Assembly: GCA_043228905.1 (NCBI GenBank)
Contig: JBHGNT010000009.1
Coordinates: forward strand, 4,526,001 to 4,590,000
Origin: Azolla caroliniana
Lineage: Eukaryota; Polypodiophyta
DNA length: 64,000 nt
Direction: 5' to 3'
In this document: positions 24,301 through 35,380 of the stretch, one piece after another
Numbering within the stretch: position 1 is the first letter of the stretch
How the letters are laid out: each line of letters opens with the position of its first letter
The notes under the pieces: model-generated
Seen by the model: only the letters and a program-made list of their open reading frames with translations
Told to the model about the DNA's origin: nothing
Databases searched by the model: none
Made by a program: the position numbers and the translations under genes

Positions 24301-27300
24301 TCTTTCATATTGGGAGAACAATGAGAGGCTGATTCAGATAGTCTACATGCAGCAGCATCAACTCTCCAACTATGTTATTCTTTATCATGACATAACGAAA
24401 ACTCCCAGCTATGTGCAGTTTTGGACATCTATAGGGAGTTATTCTCCAATTAGACACTAACCTTTCTCTGGAAATTCTGAGTCTGGCAATAAGCTGTACA
24501 CTTAGAATTATGAAGAAATTTTCAAGAAATTTCCGATGGCAAGCTACATGTCAGCATTGACAGTTTTAAAGATATAATCATTCTTCAAGTGTGGGAATTT
24601 GAGTTCACAACACTATACCTTTTCAGAGAAAAACTTTACACCCTTATCAGGGAAATCGGCCTCATAAGTCTCACCCAGAAGCGGATTGAAAGGCTTACAA
24701 TTCCGGTCTTCTGTAGAGGCATAACCAGACACAGCAAATGCGGCAACATTGAGTAGTCTCATAAGGGAATTCCCCTATAAACAAATTTAAAAAATAGTTC
24801 AAAAATATAGGAACCATATTCTCATATACCCAATTACCATTCTTGGTAGAAATAAACACATTATACCCGTTTCCCCCACTCAGACGCTCGATCGAGTAGA
24901 TATGAATATTCAAGATCTTCAAAGCATTTTTGCAATGATGATATCGGTTCATTAAATGACACAGGAAGGCAAACTCTTGTTAGATCCATCCCAATGCTAC
25001 CTTTGATCAATGACCACAAACTAGCCTCTTTCTCCTTCTCCTTTGGCTCAGGCAACCTTTTTCTTCTCTTAACATAAGGATAGTTGGAATCAACAAGATC
25101 AATGCTTGATGAATCTGAAGCACCTTTAGGATTTGGGGTTGCATCATCATCAGATACACTGCCAAGTGAATCTGAATGGCTTTTCCGGCGATGTGAAAAA
25201 ATCTCATTTGTATCAAAATACACATCATCATCTTCATCAGTCTCTGTGCCATGTTTCTCCATGTCTTCATCAAAATCCATTGCACTTCCTTCACCAAGTT
25301 AAATCCAAAAGAACAGAAAAGAAACATATGAGATATTTGGAGCAAGTTGAGAAACCATTAAAAAAACATAGTGAAACAATTCATTTACCATCTCTTTCTT
25401 GTCCAAAGATCACAGAATGATCCCGGTCGTGCAAGTGCTGATCAACTACAGTGGTCTCCAGCTCTATCTTCTCTGCCTGAAAATGAATGTGGATTGAGCA
25501 AACACCTCAATTTTGAAATTATTTTCATTAAGTGGACCATAAGAAAGTAAAGTGTTTCAAGAAGTTGAACCTTCCTTGATAGACGAAAGGAAAAAGAAGA
25601 CTTTCTACTGGTTGAACTCCCTACCTCAATCAATCTCAACTTCTCAATAAGGCCAAGATAATTTTGTTGCAAGTATTTCACTTGCTCTTGAAGCTCCACA
25701 AACTCCGACTTCATAATGTTTTCACACTCAGTCACTGCAGCATCATTGAGTCCCTCTTCAACAAGTCGACATCGTAACTTGTTAGTGGGAATTGTTTTTC
25801 CTTCAAAAGGCAGCAATAGTCCATGCGGAATGGGAAACTTTGAAAGCAAGTCTTTCGATGCCAGAAGAGAATCTAACCATGCATTCCTATCTTCCCTTGT
25901 CAATGCTCGTAAATTCAATGTTTTTGTGCCAGTGAATATGTAGAATTTCTTCTCATCGGTTTTGCTCTTCCGAATTGATGAAACCTGGCATGAAACATGC
26001 TGCAATTCACAAACCAAATAAACAGAACTTGCATGCAATAGCAGTTCACATTCACTCTCAAAGATGAAACCACTCATTGTTAGGCTATCACAACCCCTCA
26101 AAACTCCATTTAATTTTCTCACACTTGGTCCTCCAAGGATGTTGATAGAACTATCTAGCCATACATGGTGCAACTCTCACAAAACCTTGCAAAAAATTAC
26201 ATGGGTCTTCTTTAACCACTCATCGTGAGACTATTACAACCCCACTACACCTATGTAATCTTTTCTCTCACATTCAGTCCTGTGACCAATATTTCGGCTC
26301 CAGGGATGCTAATAGAACTATCTATCAATGAATCAATATGTCAATTTATCAATGAACTGATCCATCAATTTATTAGAGAATCAATATATACATCTATCAT
26401 TTTATCTACCTACTTGAGCTTCAAGATTATAATAAAGTGAAAACCCATTTGTAAATGTGATTCTCTAGAGATTGTGTTCCGCAGATCCTGGATTCAATAG
26501 TTGAACCATAACATGGAATCGATGATAAGATAATTGGAGAAATGCAATCAAAAGGAAATCAATCTTGTAAACGCAATTCTCAGGAGATACAGTATTCATC
26601 AAACATATGTTTCCCCCGATCCCATGTTGAATGGTCCCCAGCAACACAGAATTAAACTGCCGGCTGGTCAGGGACAATCTATCTATCTACCAATAATTCT
26701 GTCATTATGAATGCCTATCTATCCATCTACTATCCTTATCAATCTCTCAATCTAGGATCCTACGGATCAATCTCAATCTAGGATCCTTATCAACCTCTCA
26801 ATCTAGGATCCTAAGGATCAATCTATCAATCTAGGATCCTTATCAACCTCTCAATCTAGGATCCTAAGGATCAATCTATCAATCTAGGATCCTTATCAAT
26901 CTCCCAATCTACAATCCAATCTATCTCTCTATCAATTTCCAGCTTTGAGATAATAAGTTCTGAAAGAGAACCCAACGCACCTGTAAATGCAATTCTCCAG
27001 AGATCTTGGGTTCATCGGCAGTGGAATTGCAATGTTTTTTGAAGTACCGGATTGAATGGTCACCCATAATACGGAGTCCACTGATTGGTCTATCAGAAGC
27101 GAATGTGATTTTGTCAGGCCCGTGGACTTTATAATATGAAAAGACTCCATCTTTCAGAACGAACCATCTGGGTCTCCAACCTTTACCAAAATTGACCCAT
27201 TTGTATAGAATTCCAGCCAATTTGGATGAATCTTCGATATTGCTTTTCTCATCCTCTTCATCCAACACAAGTCGAAGAGACTTTGATGCTCGAAAAGATG

Positions 27301-27349
27301 ATGATTCAGAAATTGGCTTACCATTGGATAGAAGAGTAGATGAGGGCAT
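21313..27349 (-). CDS. ORP: Oxysterol-binding protein-related protein (PH + ORD), ten exons
   Basis: Exons on the minus strand: 27349-26981, 25984-25571, 25476-25389, 25288-24867, 24774-24619, 23164-22997, 22804-22664, 22505-22275, 22184-22071, 21477-21313. The frame stays open throughout and gives 755 residues with GT/AG introns. A PH domain spans about residues 44-172 ([20 protein letters not shown], then [20 protein letters not shown]). A coiled-coil-like segment ([20 protein letters not shown]) follows. An acidic stretch leads to a FFAT-like motif, VYFDTNE at 313-319. The ORD covers about 378-755, with the fingerprint EKVSHHPMI at 482-490 and the ligand/PIP-binding block [11 protein letters not shown] upstream. 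The C-terminal end [14 protein letters not shown] ... YWEAR is typical of the plant ORP1/ORP2A group. Such proteins exchange sterols and phosphoinositides at membrane contact sites, with PH binding phosphoinositide and FFAT binding ER VAP27. The ATG at 27349 opens a Ser-rich leader before PH. Subgroup 1 versus 2A cannot be decided by eye. Confidence 0.93.
21500..22030. repeat. Degenerate ~60-bp tandem repeat filling ORP intron 9
   Basis: Roughly nine diverged units share cores such as TTTGTCATATAGGTTG and ATGACAACCAAAACAAT. They fill most of the 593-base intron between exons 10 and 9 of ORP. Units are too diverged for exact borders by eye. Confidence 0.7.
23880..24120. repeat. Three ~80-bp tandem units in ORP intron 5
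   Basis: Copies start with AGCAACAGNTTTGAATNTCAG at 23880, 23964 and 24043 (spacings 84 and 79). Each continues with CAATAAAT and CTTCCTGCTAYAGAYATA-like sequence. They lie in the 1.45-kb intron between exons 5 and 6. Confidence 0.85.
26033..26330. repeat. Diverged direct duplication in ORP intron 1
   Basis: The segment at about 26075-26160 (CTCATTGTTAGGCTATCACAA to GATAGAACTATCTA) recurs at about 26217-26325 (CTCATCGTGAGACTATTACAA to AATAGAACTATCTA) with substitutions and indels. Confidence 0.65.
26446..26677 (-). pseudogene. Two relic copies of the 3' end of ORP exon 1
   Basis: On the minus strand about 26672-26568 resembles the last ~110 bases of ORP exon 1: GGACCATTCAA and TGAGAATTGCGTTTACAA match the real GTGACCATTCAA and GGAGAATTGCATTTACAG. 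A second copy at about 26500-26446 ends AGAGAATCACATTTACAAAT. Both have lost the CAG/GT donor and the reading frame. They look like old tandem duplications of the exon/intron junction, now non-coding. Confidence 0.65.
26733..26895. repeat. Minisatellite with TAGGATCCTA palindromes in ORP intron 1
   Basis: A dimeric unit of about 52 bases repeats about three times. Half-units alternate AATCTAGGATCCTTATCAA and AATCTAGGATCCTAAGGATC. Several half-units contain the palindrome TAGGATCCTA. The array ends about 85 bases from the exon 1 donor. Confidence 0.9.
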
Positions 27350-28000
27350 GATTTCTTTTATTTAATCTCAACTCTCGTGAGGAGAGATGTTTTTCTATTA
27401 TGAATAGAAGAAGAGATGGTTGCTTAAAGAAAGGATTTTCCACAAATTTGGCAACACCTTGTGAACACCATAACCATGCATACTAGGTTTCAATGATAAA
27501 TCATTCAACAAGAGAAGTTTCTTTATATATACGTTGACGGCGGATGATGAAAAACACAAAAGATTAATCTGTGGACAATGAAAAGTAGAGAAATTCTCTC
27601 TTTCTATCTGTTGGAGATCATGAAAACGTCATTAGGAAGAACCATGGATAAGGAGTACGGTTAGGATCTATGGTATGATGAAGAAAACCGAAGCAATATG
27701 ATAATAGCCCATGGATTAGAGTTTATATCCTCATCTGATGATGCAAAGGGGGATGAGCAGGGGAGGAGGGGAGGAGAGGGGGGAGGGGCGTTATCTACAA
27801 ATTCAAGAAAAAAATAGGAATCGGGTTAGGGATGATGTGCTGTGGCGATTAAGAAGAGGGGAAATCTTCTTAGAAAGATCATGGTTTATAGCTAGGGTTA
27901 GGGTTAGGGTTAGGGTTTATCTGATCTGATAAAAGAACCATGGAAATAGGGTTCATTCGGATGAAAAACAAGGGAAGAAGCTTTCCCAAAAGGCCCTAAA
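27350..28000 (-). promoter_or_regulatory. ORP upstream region
   Basis: This stretch precedes the ORP start codon on the minus strand and contains no ORF with homology. It includes a G-rich tract at 27745-27790 and the TTAGGG array at 27893-27919. Promoter status is inferred from position only. Confidence 0.4.
27893..27919 (-). repeat. Interstitial (TTAGGG)4 array upstream of ORP
   Basis: Four perfect tandem TTAGGG hexamers on the + strand, so CCCTAA on the ORP sense strand, about 545 bases upstream of the ORP ATG. Confidence 0.85.
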
Positions 28001-28070
28001 AGGCCTGTGCAGCAATGGAGCCGAGTGTTGTGGCATGTGAAGCATTTAACAGTGGTTGACATGACTCCAT

Positions 28071-28071
<1 letters not shown>

Positions 28072-28109
<38 letters not shown>

Positions 28110-28189
28110 ATGGTGAGCAAGAAAAAGAAGAAGAAGAAGAAGAAGAAGAAGAAGAAGAGGTTTTAAGTTCTTCTTGGGTGGGGCCTGGC

Positions 28190-28220
<31 letters not shown>

Positions 28221-28353
28221 TCTCTCTTGTGTGTGTGTGTGTGTGTGTGTCTCTCTCTCTCTCTCTCTTGTGTGTGTGTGTGTATGTCGCTCTCTCTCTC
28301 TCTCTTGTGTGTGTGTGTATGTCTCTCTCTCTCTCTTGTGTGTGTGTGTGTAC

Positions 28354-28407
<54 letters not shown>

Positions 28408-28450
28408 TGTGTGTGTGTGTGTGTCTCTCTCTCTCTCTTGTCTCTCTCTC
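28072..28450. repeat. Compound microsatellite (GA)n-(GAA)n-(CT)n/(GT)n
   Basis: A GA run at 28072-28106, a GAA run at about 28125-28158 and then alternating CT and GT blocks from 28191 to 28450. All overlapping ORFs (Ser/Leu or Arg/Glu or Thr/His repeats) are products of the repeat. Confidence 0.95.
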
Positions 28451-28816
28451 ATGTCTCATGTCTTTGGGTGTGTGTGTTCTAGTTTGTGCATGTGAAGAGT
28501 CTAAGACAGTGAATTATATTGTGTGCCGATTCGTCGAAATGGATATGGTGTTACAAGAATTTCAGCGACACGGAAATCTCTTGGAGCGCATAGACAGACG
28601 GATGGACAGAAATACAGAGAATGCCCGCCCATCGAGAGCACGTTATATATCTGGAATAACTTGAATCATACACAGTGTGCGTATATTGGAATGGAGTAAG
28701 TAATCTACCATTATAGATTGGAGTTTGAATTGATGGCTTTACGAAGTCCCCGGCCTAATGGTGTGTGAAATACATCGATGATCTTTAGCATGGGACAAGG
28801 ACATCGTTTCTGCTTA

Positions 28817-28867
<51 letters not shown>

Positions 28868-31800
28868 AAAGCATCATGTTGACCCATTTGTCGTATGGCT
28901 GGATTGCTTTGCCCATCATCTCAGGTGCACGAAATTTGGCAGATGGAAACATCTTCACCGAACACACGATAGTGTATCCTACAATATAATGTGCCACCCG
29001 TTGTTAGAACTAAGTTGATAGGATCTTTAACATATGGCCCCTTATATCAATTTTTTTGTCATGCATGTGAATCCAACGTGAAACTTGATGCAGGCTGTGA
29101 AGAATGAACAAAGCATCTTGTCGCATTTATAATGCAGAAAAGTGTCAGTAGAAGAGAAATAGTGAGTCAGGTGATTGATGTAACACATTGTTTTGATGAC
29201 ACCTGTGTAAAGACAATTGTCCTAAGAGTACAAGGGTGTGCATGAATCTATGATGTGTAATGGGCAAGATTGTGAGATTAAAGAAGATTAGGAATCAACA
29301 ACTGAAGCGTGAGAACAAATCGAGGGGTTTAAATGCAATATATGATATACTTGAAGGGAAGTAATCTCGGAGAAAGGTCCTACTACCATGTGGGTGTTCT
29401 ACGCCTACGACACTAGGGGGAGAAACTTGGTGTCTACATGTCTGCTTTCCCGCTTCATGGACTTTTGAGTAAAGAGTCAAGAAACTATAATTGTCATTGT
29501 CCCTCTCAAATCTAATTATGTTTTAATAATACGGCTCAAACCAAATAGAAAAAACATGGGATGTTGCTTCACATTATGAATCACGATCACAATGATGCAC
29601 ACTGCATTTTCATAGAAATAAATTTGCTCTCCCCAAGGTCATACTCGTAATCGTGAATTTTGCACCATCGATGTCATATCTAAAAGCATAAGAAGATTCA
29701 TGGTTTCCAGAACAAGGTGTGTCATTCTCTTAAAAATGTAATAATAATAATACATTGCTTGGTTGTTCTATTTAGTTTTAGTCTCCTTTTAATTGGCTCT
29801 AATTTTCACATTGCTTTTGCAAAGTTGAATTTATCGTCAAAACACAATGGGCAAAATTACTATCTATGCATAAACATCTTCATTGAGACCATGTCAGATC
29901 ATATCTAGAAGGCATCTACTCAAGCCAATCACATGGTAATGATCAATATTGTGAATTTTGTGTGCTTGAAATTCAGTACAACTTCTCAAATTATGTTAAT
30001 TTCATTCGTAAACCATCGGCCATATATTCGGAAAAGACAACTATTATGTCCAACTACTTGAAACAACCACACACATAGTTTATTCAGGCATTGTTTTGTT
30101 TACTTTATTCCATATCCCTACAATGTCCAATTGGTAGGTGTTTGCCTATTAACTAACATAAACTATTTTCAAAATTTGTGCAAATAATTAAGTGAGTATT
30201 TGGTTTTGGTTGCATTCGATTGTTTCGAACCTTTGATGTTCATATATACATGTCTTCATGTGTTTCTAAATGTATGCATGAATACATAGTAACTTTATCA
30301 TCATTCCTTCCCTCTCAATCAAGCATATCAAGGACGTTGACAATGAAATAATGGTTATGAATGAGAAACTTTTTTAGCTCACAATGTGCAAAGTGTCCCT
30401 GCCACCTAGTACTGATGATGCATCAACCAAGATCTACAACATTAGCATGTAACACTAACCTGTTGACAATGTTAACATTAACATTATCAATGGGCTATTA
30501 CATTACATCAATTGGTTGCGATGGGGACCCACAGTTTGAAAAAAATGATCGTGTGGGTGGGCATGGTGGCGTTCCCAGAACCAACCATACCTCACTTTCA
30601 TGTCTAGTTTGTGTGTACGCGCATGGGACACATGGAGGGTGTGTGGTGCTCACAAAAATAAAATACACATACGAATAAAAGTCTTTTAAAGTCTTTTAGG
30701 CCATACAATCAATATATGAGAAAATGTTATATGATACATGGAAAAAAGGACACTAATGTCATGAATTATATAGGCTTGGGCTCAATATATTATATATGTA
30801 TAGATCAATTGAGTCTGTATGTGGTTATACTTGTATCAGTTGTAACTTGTATGTATTGGCTTCTTATTTACAAGTTGCAGATTTATGAGTTTGAAAGAAG
30901 AAATATATATATATACCATGAGGTGTATTGTGACGTAATCCTCGAGTTCTATGTATCCCAAACCTCTATATATTTTCGGTTGTTGAGTTTTTCCATTTTT
31001 GAAAAGATGTAAGAGCATGTTTTTAGTGTTACCAAAAGTAAACTTCAACACAAGAAGATTGCAATTTTTTTAAAAAAAGAGTCCATTTCTTTACAAGCTA
31101 TTAAAAAAATGTTATAGTTTTTCAGGCTTTCATCATTGTCTAACAGTAAATCCCAACCCTCTCAATTCTTTATTTAGTTTATCTTATGGAAAACAATTTC
31201 CTCATTTACATCGAGTTGGTTGAGACTTTCAACTACTCGACCAATTTTGACCATGGGAGAGAGTTTACGTTCACATCTATCTAATCCCCATCAAACATTC
31301 AATGAGACCTCATGCTCCTCTAACAGTATGTATGGCGAAGCTTTGCTAAGTCATGGAAAATAACTTGTTGAACATTGCTTGTACCTAACACAATGCTTTG
31401 TGGATTGTGCAAAAGATAGAAAGAGCCACACACAATTATAATTAGAACATACAAAACAAGAGTTATACTAACTTGCATTCTTTGTTTTGGAAATAAATAA
31501 ATAAATAAAATTGTAAGCTTCTGGGCAGAGAAGCTCAAATTGTCGCCTTCGGGTGTTTTTCGTTAATACTACTGAAGAAAATCTTTGAAGGAAAAAAAAA
31601 ACGCATTCTTTAGTCTCTTACAAAGTGCTTTAAAATGCAATGATGTGTAAGGTATGCATGATTCCTTTAATATTGAAACACCTTACATGCATGTGTACAC
31701 ATATTTGTATAGCATGAAGAGATGTCTATATATCTTACTTTTTCTTAATATAATACCTCGTTTGATATAAAAATCAGTTAAATTCCAAGTATCGACGTTT

Positions 31801-34800
31801 TATGCACGAATTTTCCATACACGAGGTGAAGAACAACTTGAGGTAATGATTTAAAGCATAAAATTGATATTATATGAAAAATAGGTCATGAAAATCCTTA
31901 TGGCATGCATTGCAATGTTTGGCAACCTTATCATCATAGAACCTAAGGGTCGTCGAGTGTAGAATCTTCTATTTATCATTAATGTATGCAAGAAATGGTA
32001 AGTACGTGATTGCTATTTTTATCGCATATGAGTGTGAAAATACCATGCAGGGTAAAAAAAAGGTAATGCTATTAATTAAGTTTCATGATAAACATGCCAT
32101 TATTAGTCTTTGATTTGCTCCCCTCTCCCTATCTAGAGGGTTAGAGGCTTCACATTTTCTCTCTCATCATAACTTTGCATATAGACCATCATCTTAATCT
32201 TTATTCCACCCATCAAGTGAAGATGTCACATTACCATATAGCTACATTCACCAACTTGTATTTCATGGTTTCGCCACTTGTCCTTGATATATGGATACCT
32301 ATTGTATGTATGCTCTCTATGTGACCACCGGATAAATACACACCTCTTCACATCACCTCAATATAGAGACTGATGGACGAGAGAAAGAGATGGTTGATAG
32401 TAGATACCATGCTATGCGAACTACATGGGAGGGACATAGAGTTTAGAGAAACATTACATTTGTAGATGTACACTATATACTATGACATGTGATGCAAATA
32501 TCATTGTTAGTTTTGAGTGGGTTTGGGACCACAATACCATATCATGCAATTCCAGGCCCAATAATGTTTGTGTCTCTATCTAATGTAGCTTCAAAGATGC
32601 AAATCAATCATATTGAAAGATAATGACTCACACACTCATTGGAACAGCATAAGGTGATTGACCATAAATTACACCCCCCAAATATCACATGTTCCATAAC
32701 CCACCTAAGTCTAAGAGGCAAATGCCTTGGAGAGTGTAGACTAGTCGGTGACTACCATATGGTCCAAATCATTCACGAGAAGAACGAGGCACTCCACAAA
32801 GAGATAAGAGACACATGGAAATCATTGGTGGCTTGAGTCTAAACCCTTCAAGTACAATCAATAGTACAATCAAGGCGAGGCACCTCATGAGGTGATGGGA
32901 TGGGTTAACATGAACAATTTAACCTCCTCATTTTCTATCTTTATTTAGGGCATGTTTTCCATTTCTCAAACAAGTTATATAATGTATATTGTTTTGGCTC
33001 CATAGGTCACATTGGTCTCTTTTAGATATATGAATACATTTATTATTATTACAATTTATTATCATTAATGTTTTCTGTCTCTCATCATACCCATACACAC
33101 TTTTAAGTGACAAGTCTATTTCTAGCCCTCTAAAATCACCACTCTCTTTCTAAAATTTGGAGAGAACGAGAGAAGCATGTGATTTTTGAGACAAGGAGTA
33201 GAGGTATGTTGAGAAAGAGAGGAGCGAAGCATTCATTAGACATTCTGCTCCCTAAGAGAGCCTTAAATTGTTTCCATTATGTTAGGGAAGCATTTAAACT
33301 CCAATTTTGTGAGACAACGAGCTTAAATGGAACTTGACTAATCAACTATTGTCGTTAAACATGGCCTTAACGAGACAATACACAATTGTATAATGCACAC
33401 TAAAATCCAATAGAACTACTACAAACCTAGGGACAAAATGTCATATGACAAACTCATGAATCAATGTGTCGTTGGACTATATGATGACCCTACCTTACAT
33501 AATTTCCTAGCCATGTAAGAAAGTAGGTTGTTCTTTGAAGGATGCACCAAGCTTATTTTTTTACTCATGAACTTATTTGCCAAAAACGTTTGTTCTCTTT
33601 CTTGTATAAACAACATAATTCGGCCACAAGGATTAGACTTGGTAGACTTTCCTTACCATTGTGTAAATCTTCCATCCTGCAAGCATTCACAAATCATTGT
33701 TTTTATGCTTTTGGGAACGTTGCAAAAGAACATTACAAAAGGCAGGAACAAGCGTGGAAATTGTTGACCAGCATGCACAAATTAATTCTCATTGCATGTA
33801 CAAAGAAAATTTAAGAGGATCTTGGTTGGATGGGAGTGATAGTGCAACATTATATGATTCCTCATCATTTAGGTTATTCCATTTCTAAGAATGTGTCTTA
33901 ACACATTTGTAAGAATGTGCCTAACGTGAAATTCCTAGATTGAATATCTGATAAAGTGCAAACAAATTTATGTATTGGATAATGCAAGAATGGTCTTTTG
34001 TGTCCAATTTAAAGTGGTCCAATCAATCATGATTCCTATGGTATCATATCATTTACCATTCATTGTTGCCATGGTTTTAAATAGCTATTTTAAAGTCAGC
34101 CACCTCAAAGTCATTCACTTTATGAAAGAGGAAGGAAAATTTAGGTTTCACTTGGGTGAATGCTGGATTATATAATCATGGGCTTACTACTCTCTTCAAG
34201 AAAAATAGGTTTTGTTGTGATAATTATCATTATACCCCAAAAGGACCATCTCAAAAATGAGCTACCATTTTAAGGGGTCATCACATGTAACAAAAGAAGT
34301 TAGATTTGTTACACGTCAATAATTTCCAATCTATTTGGTTTGGTTGTACAATGTCAACACTTTCACTTTTTCTTGAAATTTATCAATTAGCATTCCCTCT
34401 AAAAAGGGGGCATTAAGACATTTCTCATTCGGTATGGCTTATTTAGTCACCTAAAGTTCCATAGGTGAGCAAAGTTAGAAGTGTTAGCGTGTCAACCATG
34501 GGAAATGGCCCATTCAATTGCATAACATTACATAGTAAGTTCAAAAGATAAAGATACGTGTTTGTGCACATAAGTTTGGATCGTAAACTTTGACTAAGAT
34601 TGCATTGACCAAAGATGGTTACTTTCTAATGACCACCACCCAACTCTATGATTTGAGTCCCCATACCATTCACATCTGTGGATAAATAGGAAAAACTAGT
34701 AATCTTCTCTAAGAATCCCAACCACAATTGAGAATTGTACTAGCAATTCTAAAACATGCCCTTCAATTACATTAGCAATATCATAAACACCGACTATGTC

Positions 34801-34988
34801 ACCCCCCCTACTTCTCTTGGATGCTAGATAGAAATGGTTTTCTACTTTCTAAACAGCTTGGGGGATTGGTCTTGTAATTCAAACCCTTGCCATGTAAGTC
34901 ATAAGCCATACATTGAGAGTTCAACTCTTGCTATTGCTCTTGGTTGTATGGCATTAAGAGAGAAAAGATATACATATCTTGCTGCATT
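28451..34988. other. Long gene-free AT-rich region
   Basis: About 6.5 kb with only short, unrelated open frames on both strands and no recognisable protein, RNA gene or transposon domain. A CT microsatellite lies at 28817-28863. Old transposon debris cannot be excluded. Confidence 0.55.
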
Positions 34989-35259
34989 GTAGGTCTAAGC
35001 TTTTTAGCCTTGAATATTGCAAAATTGCAATGATCTAATATGCCCACAATTTTATGAGAAGCTCTTCATCCTTTGCCTATACCACAAAGGTAAAAAAAAA
35101 CACTACCATCAATATAGACATCGTAGGTGTAAGCTTTTTGGCCTTGAACATTGCAAATTGCAATTCTCTAATATGGCCACAATTTTATGAGAAGCTCTTC
35201 ATCCTTTGCCTATAACCATAAAGGTAAAAAAAAAACACAATACCATCAATATAGACATC
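34989..35259. repeat. Tandem duplication, 134-bp unit, two copies
   Basis: The unit starting GTAGGTCTAAGCTTTTTAG at 34989 repeats at 35123. Both copies contain ACAATTTTATGAGAAGCTCT, an A(9-10) run and CATCAATATAGACATC. The pair lies just downstream of the cyclin stop codon on the minus strand. Confidence 0.9.
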
Positions 35260-35380
35260 CTATCGAATTCAGTAACACAAAGAAAACAAAATTTGATTGT
35301 TTTGATTGAAAGCGATTTCGCTACTAAAACACGATAATCCCATGCGATGAAATACGAAAAAGACATGGGTTAAGTGCATT

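Noticed and set aside
28007-28495. ORFs of 82-162 codons made of Ser/Leu/Cys/Val or Arg/Glu/Thr/His repeats
   Set aside because: Direct translation of the CT/GT/GA compound microsatellite; open in several frames on both strands.
32639-32836. 65-codon ORF in the 28.5-35 kb gene-free region
   Set aside because: Short, isolated, no recognisable motif or exon context.
34989-35259. CRISPR-like or phage-type repeats
   Set aside because: The repeats are contiguous long tandem units in plant nuclear DNA, not short repeats with unique spacers.
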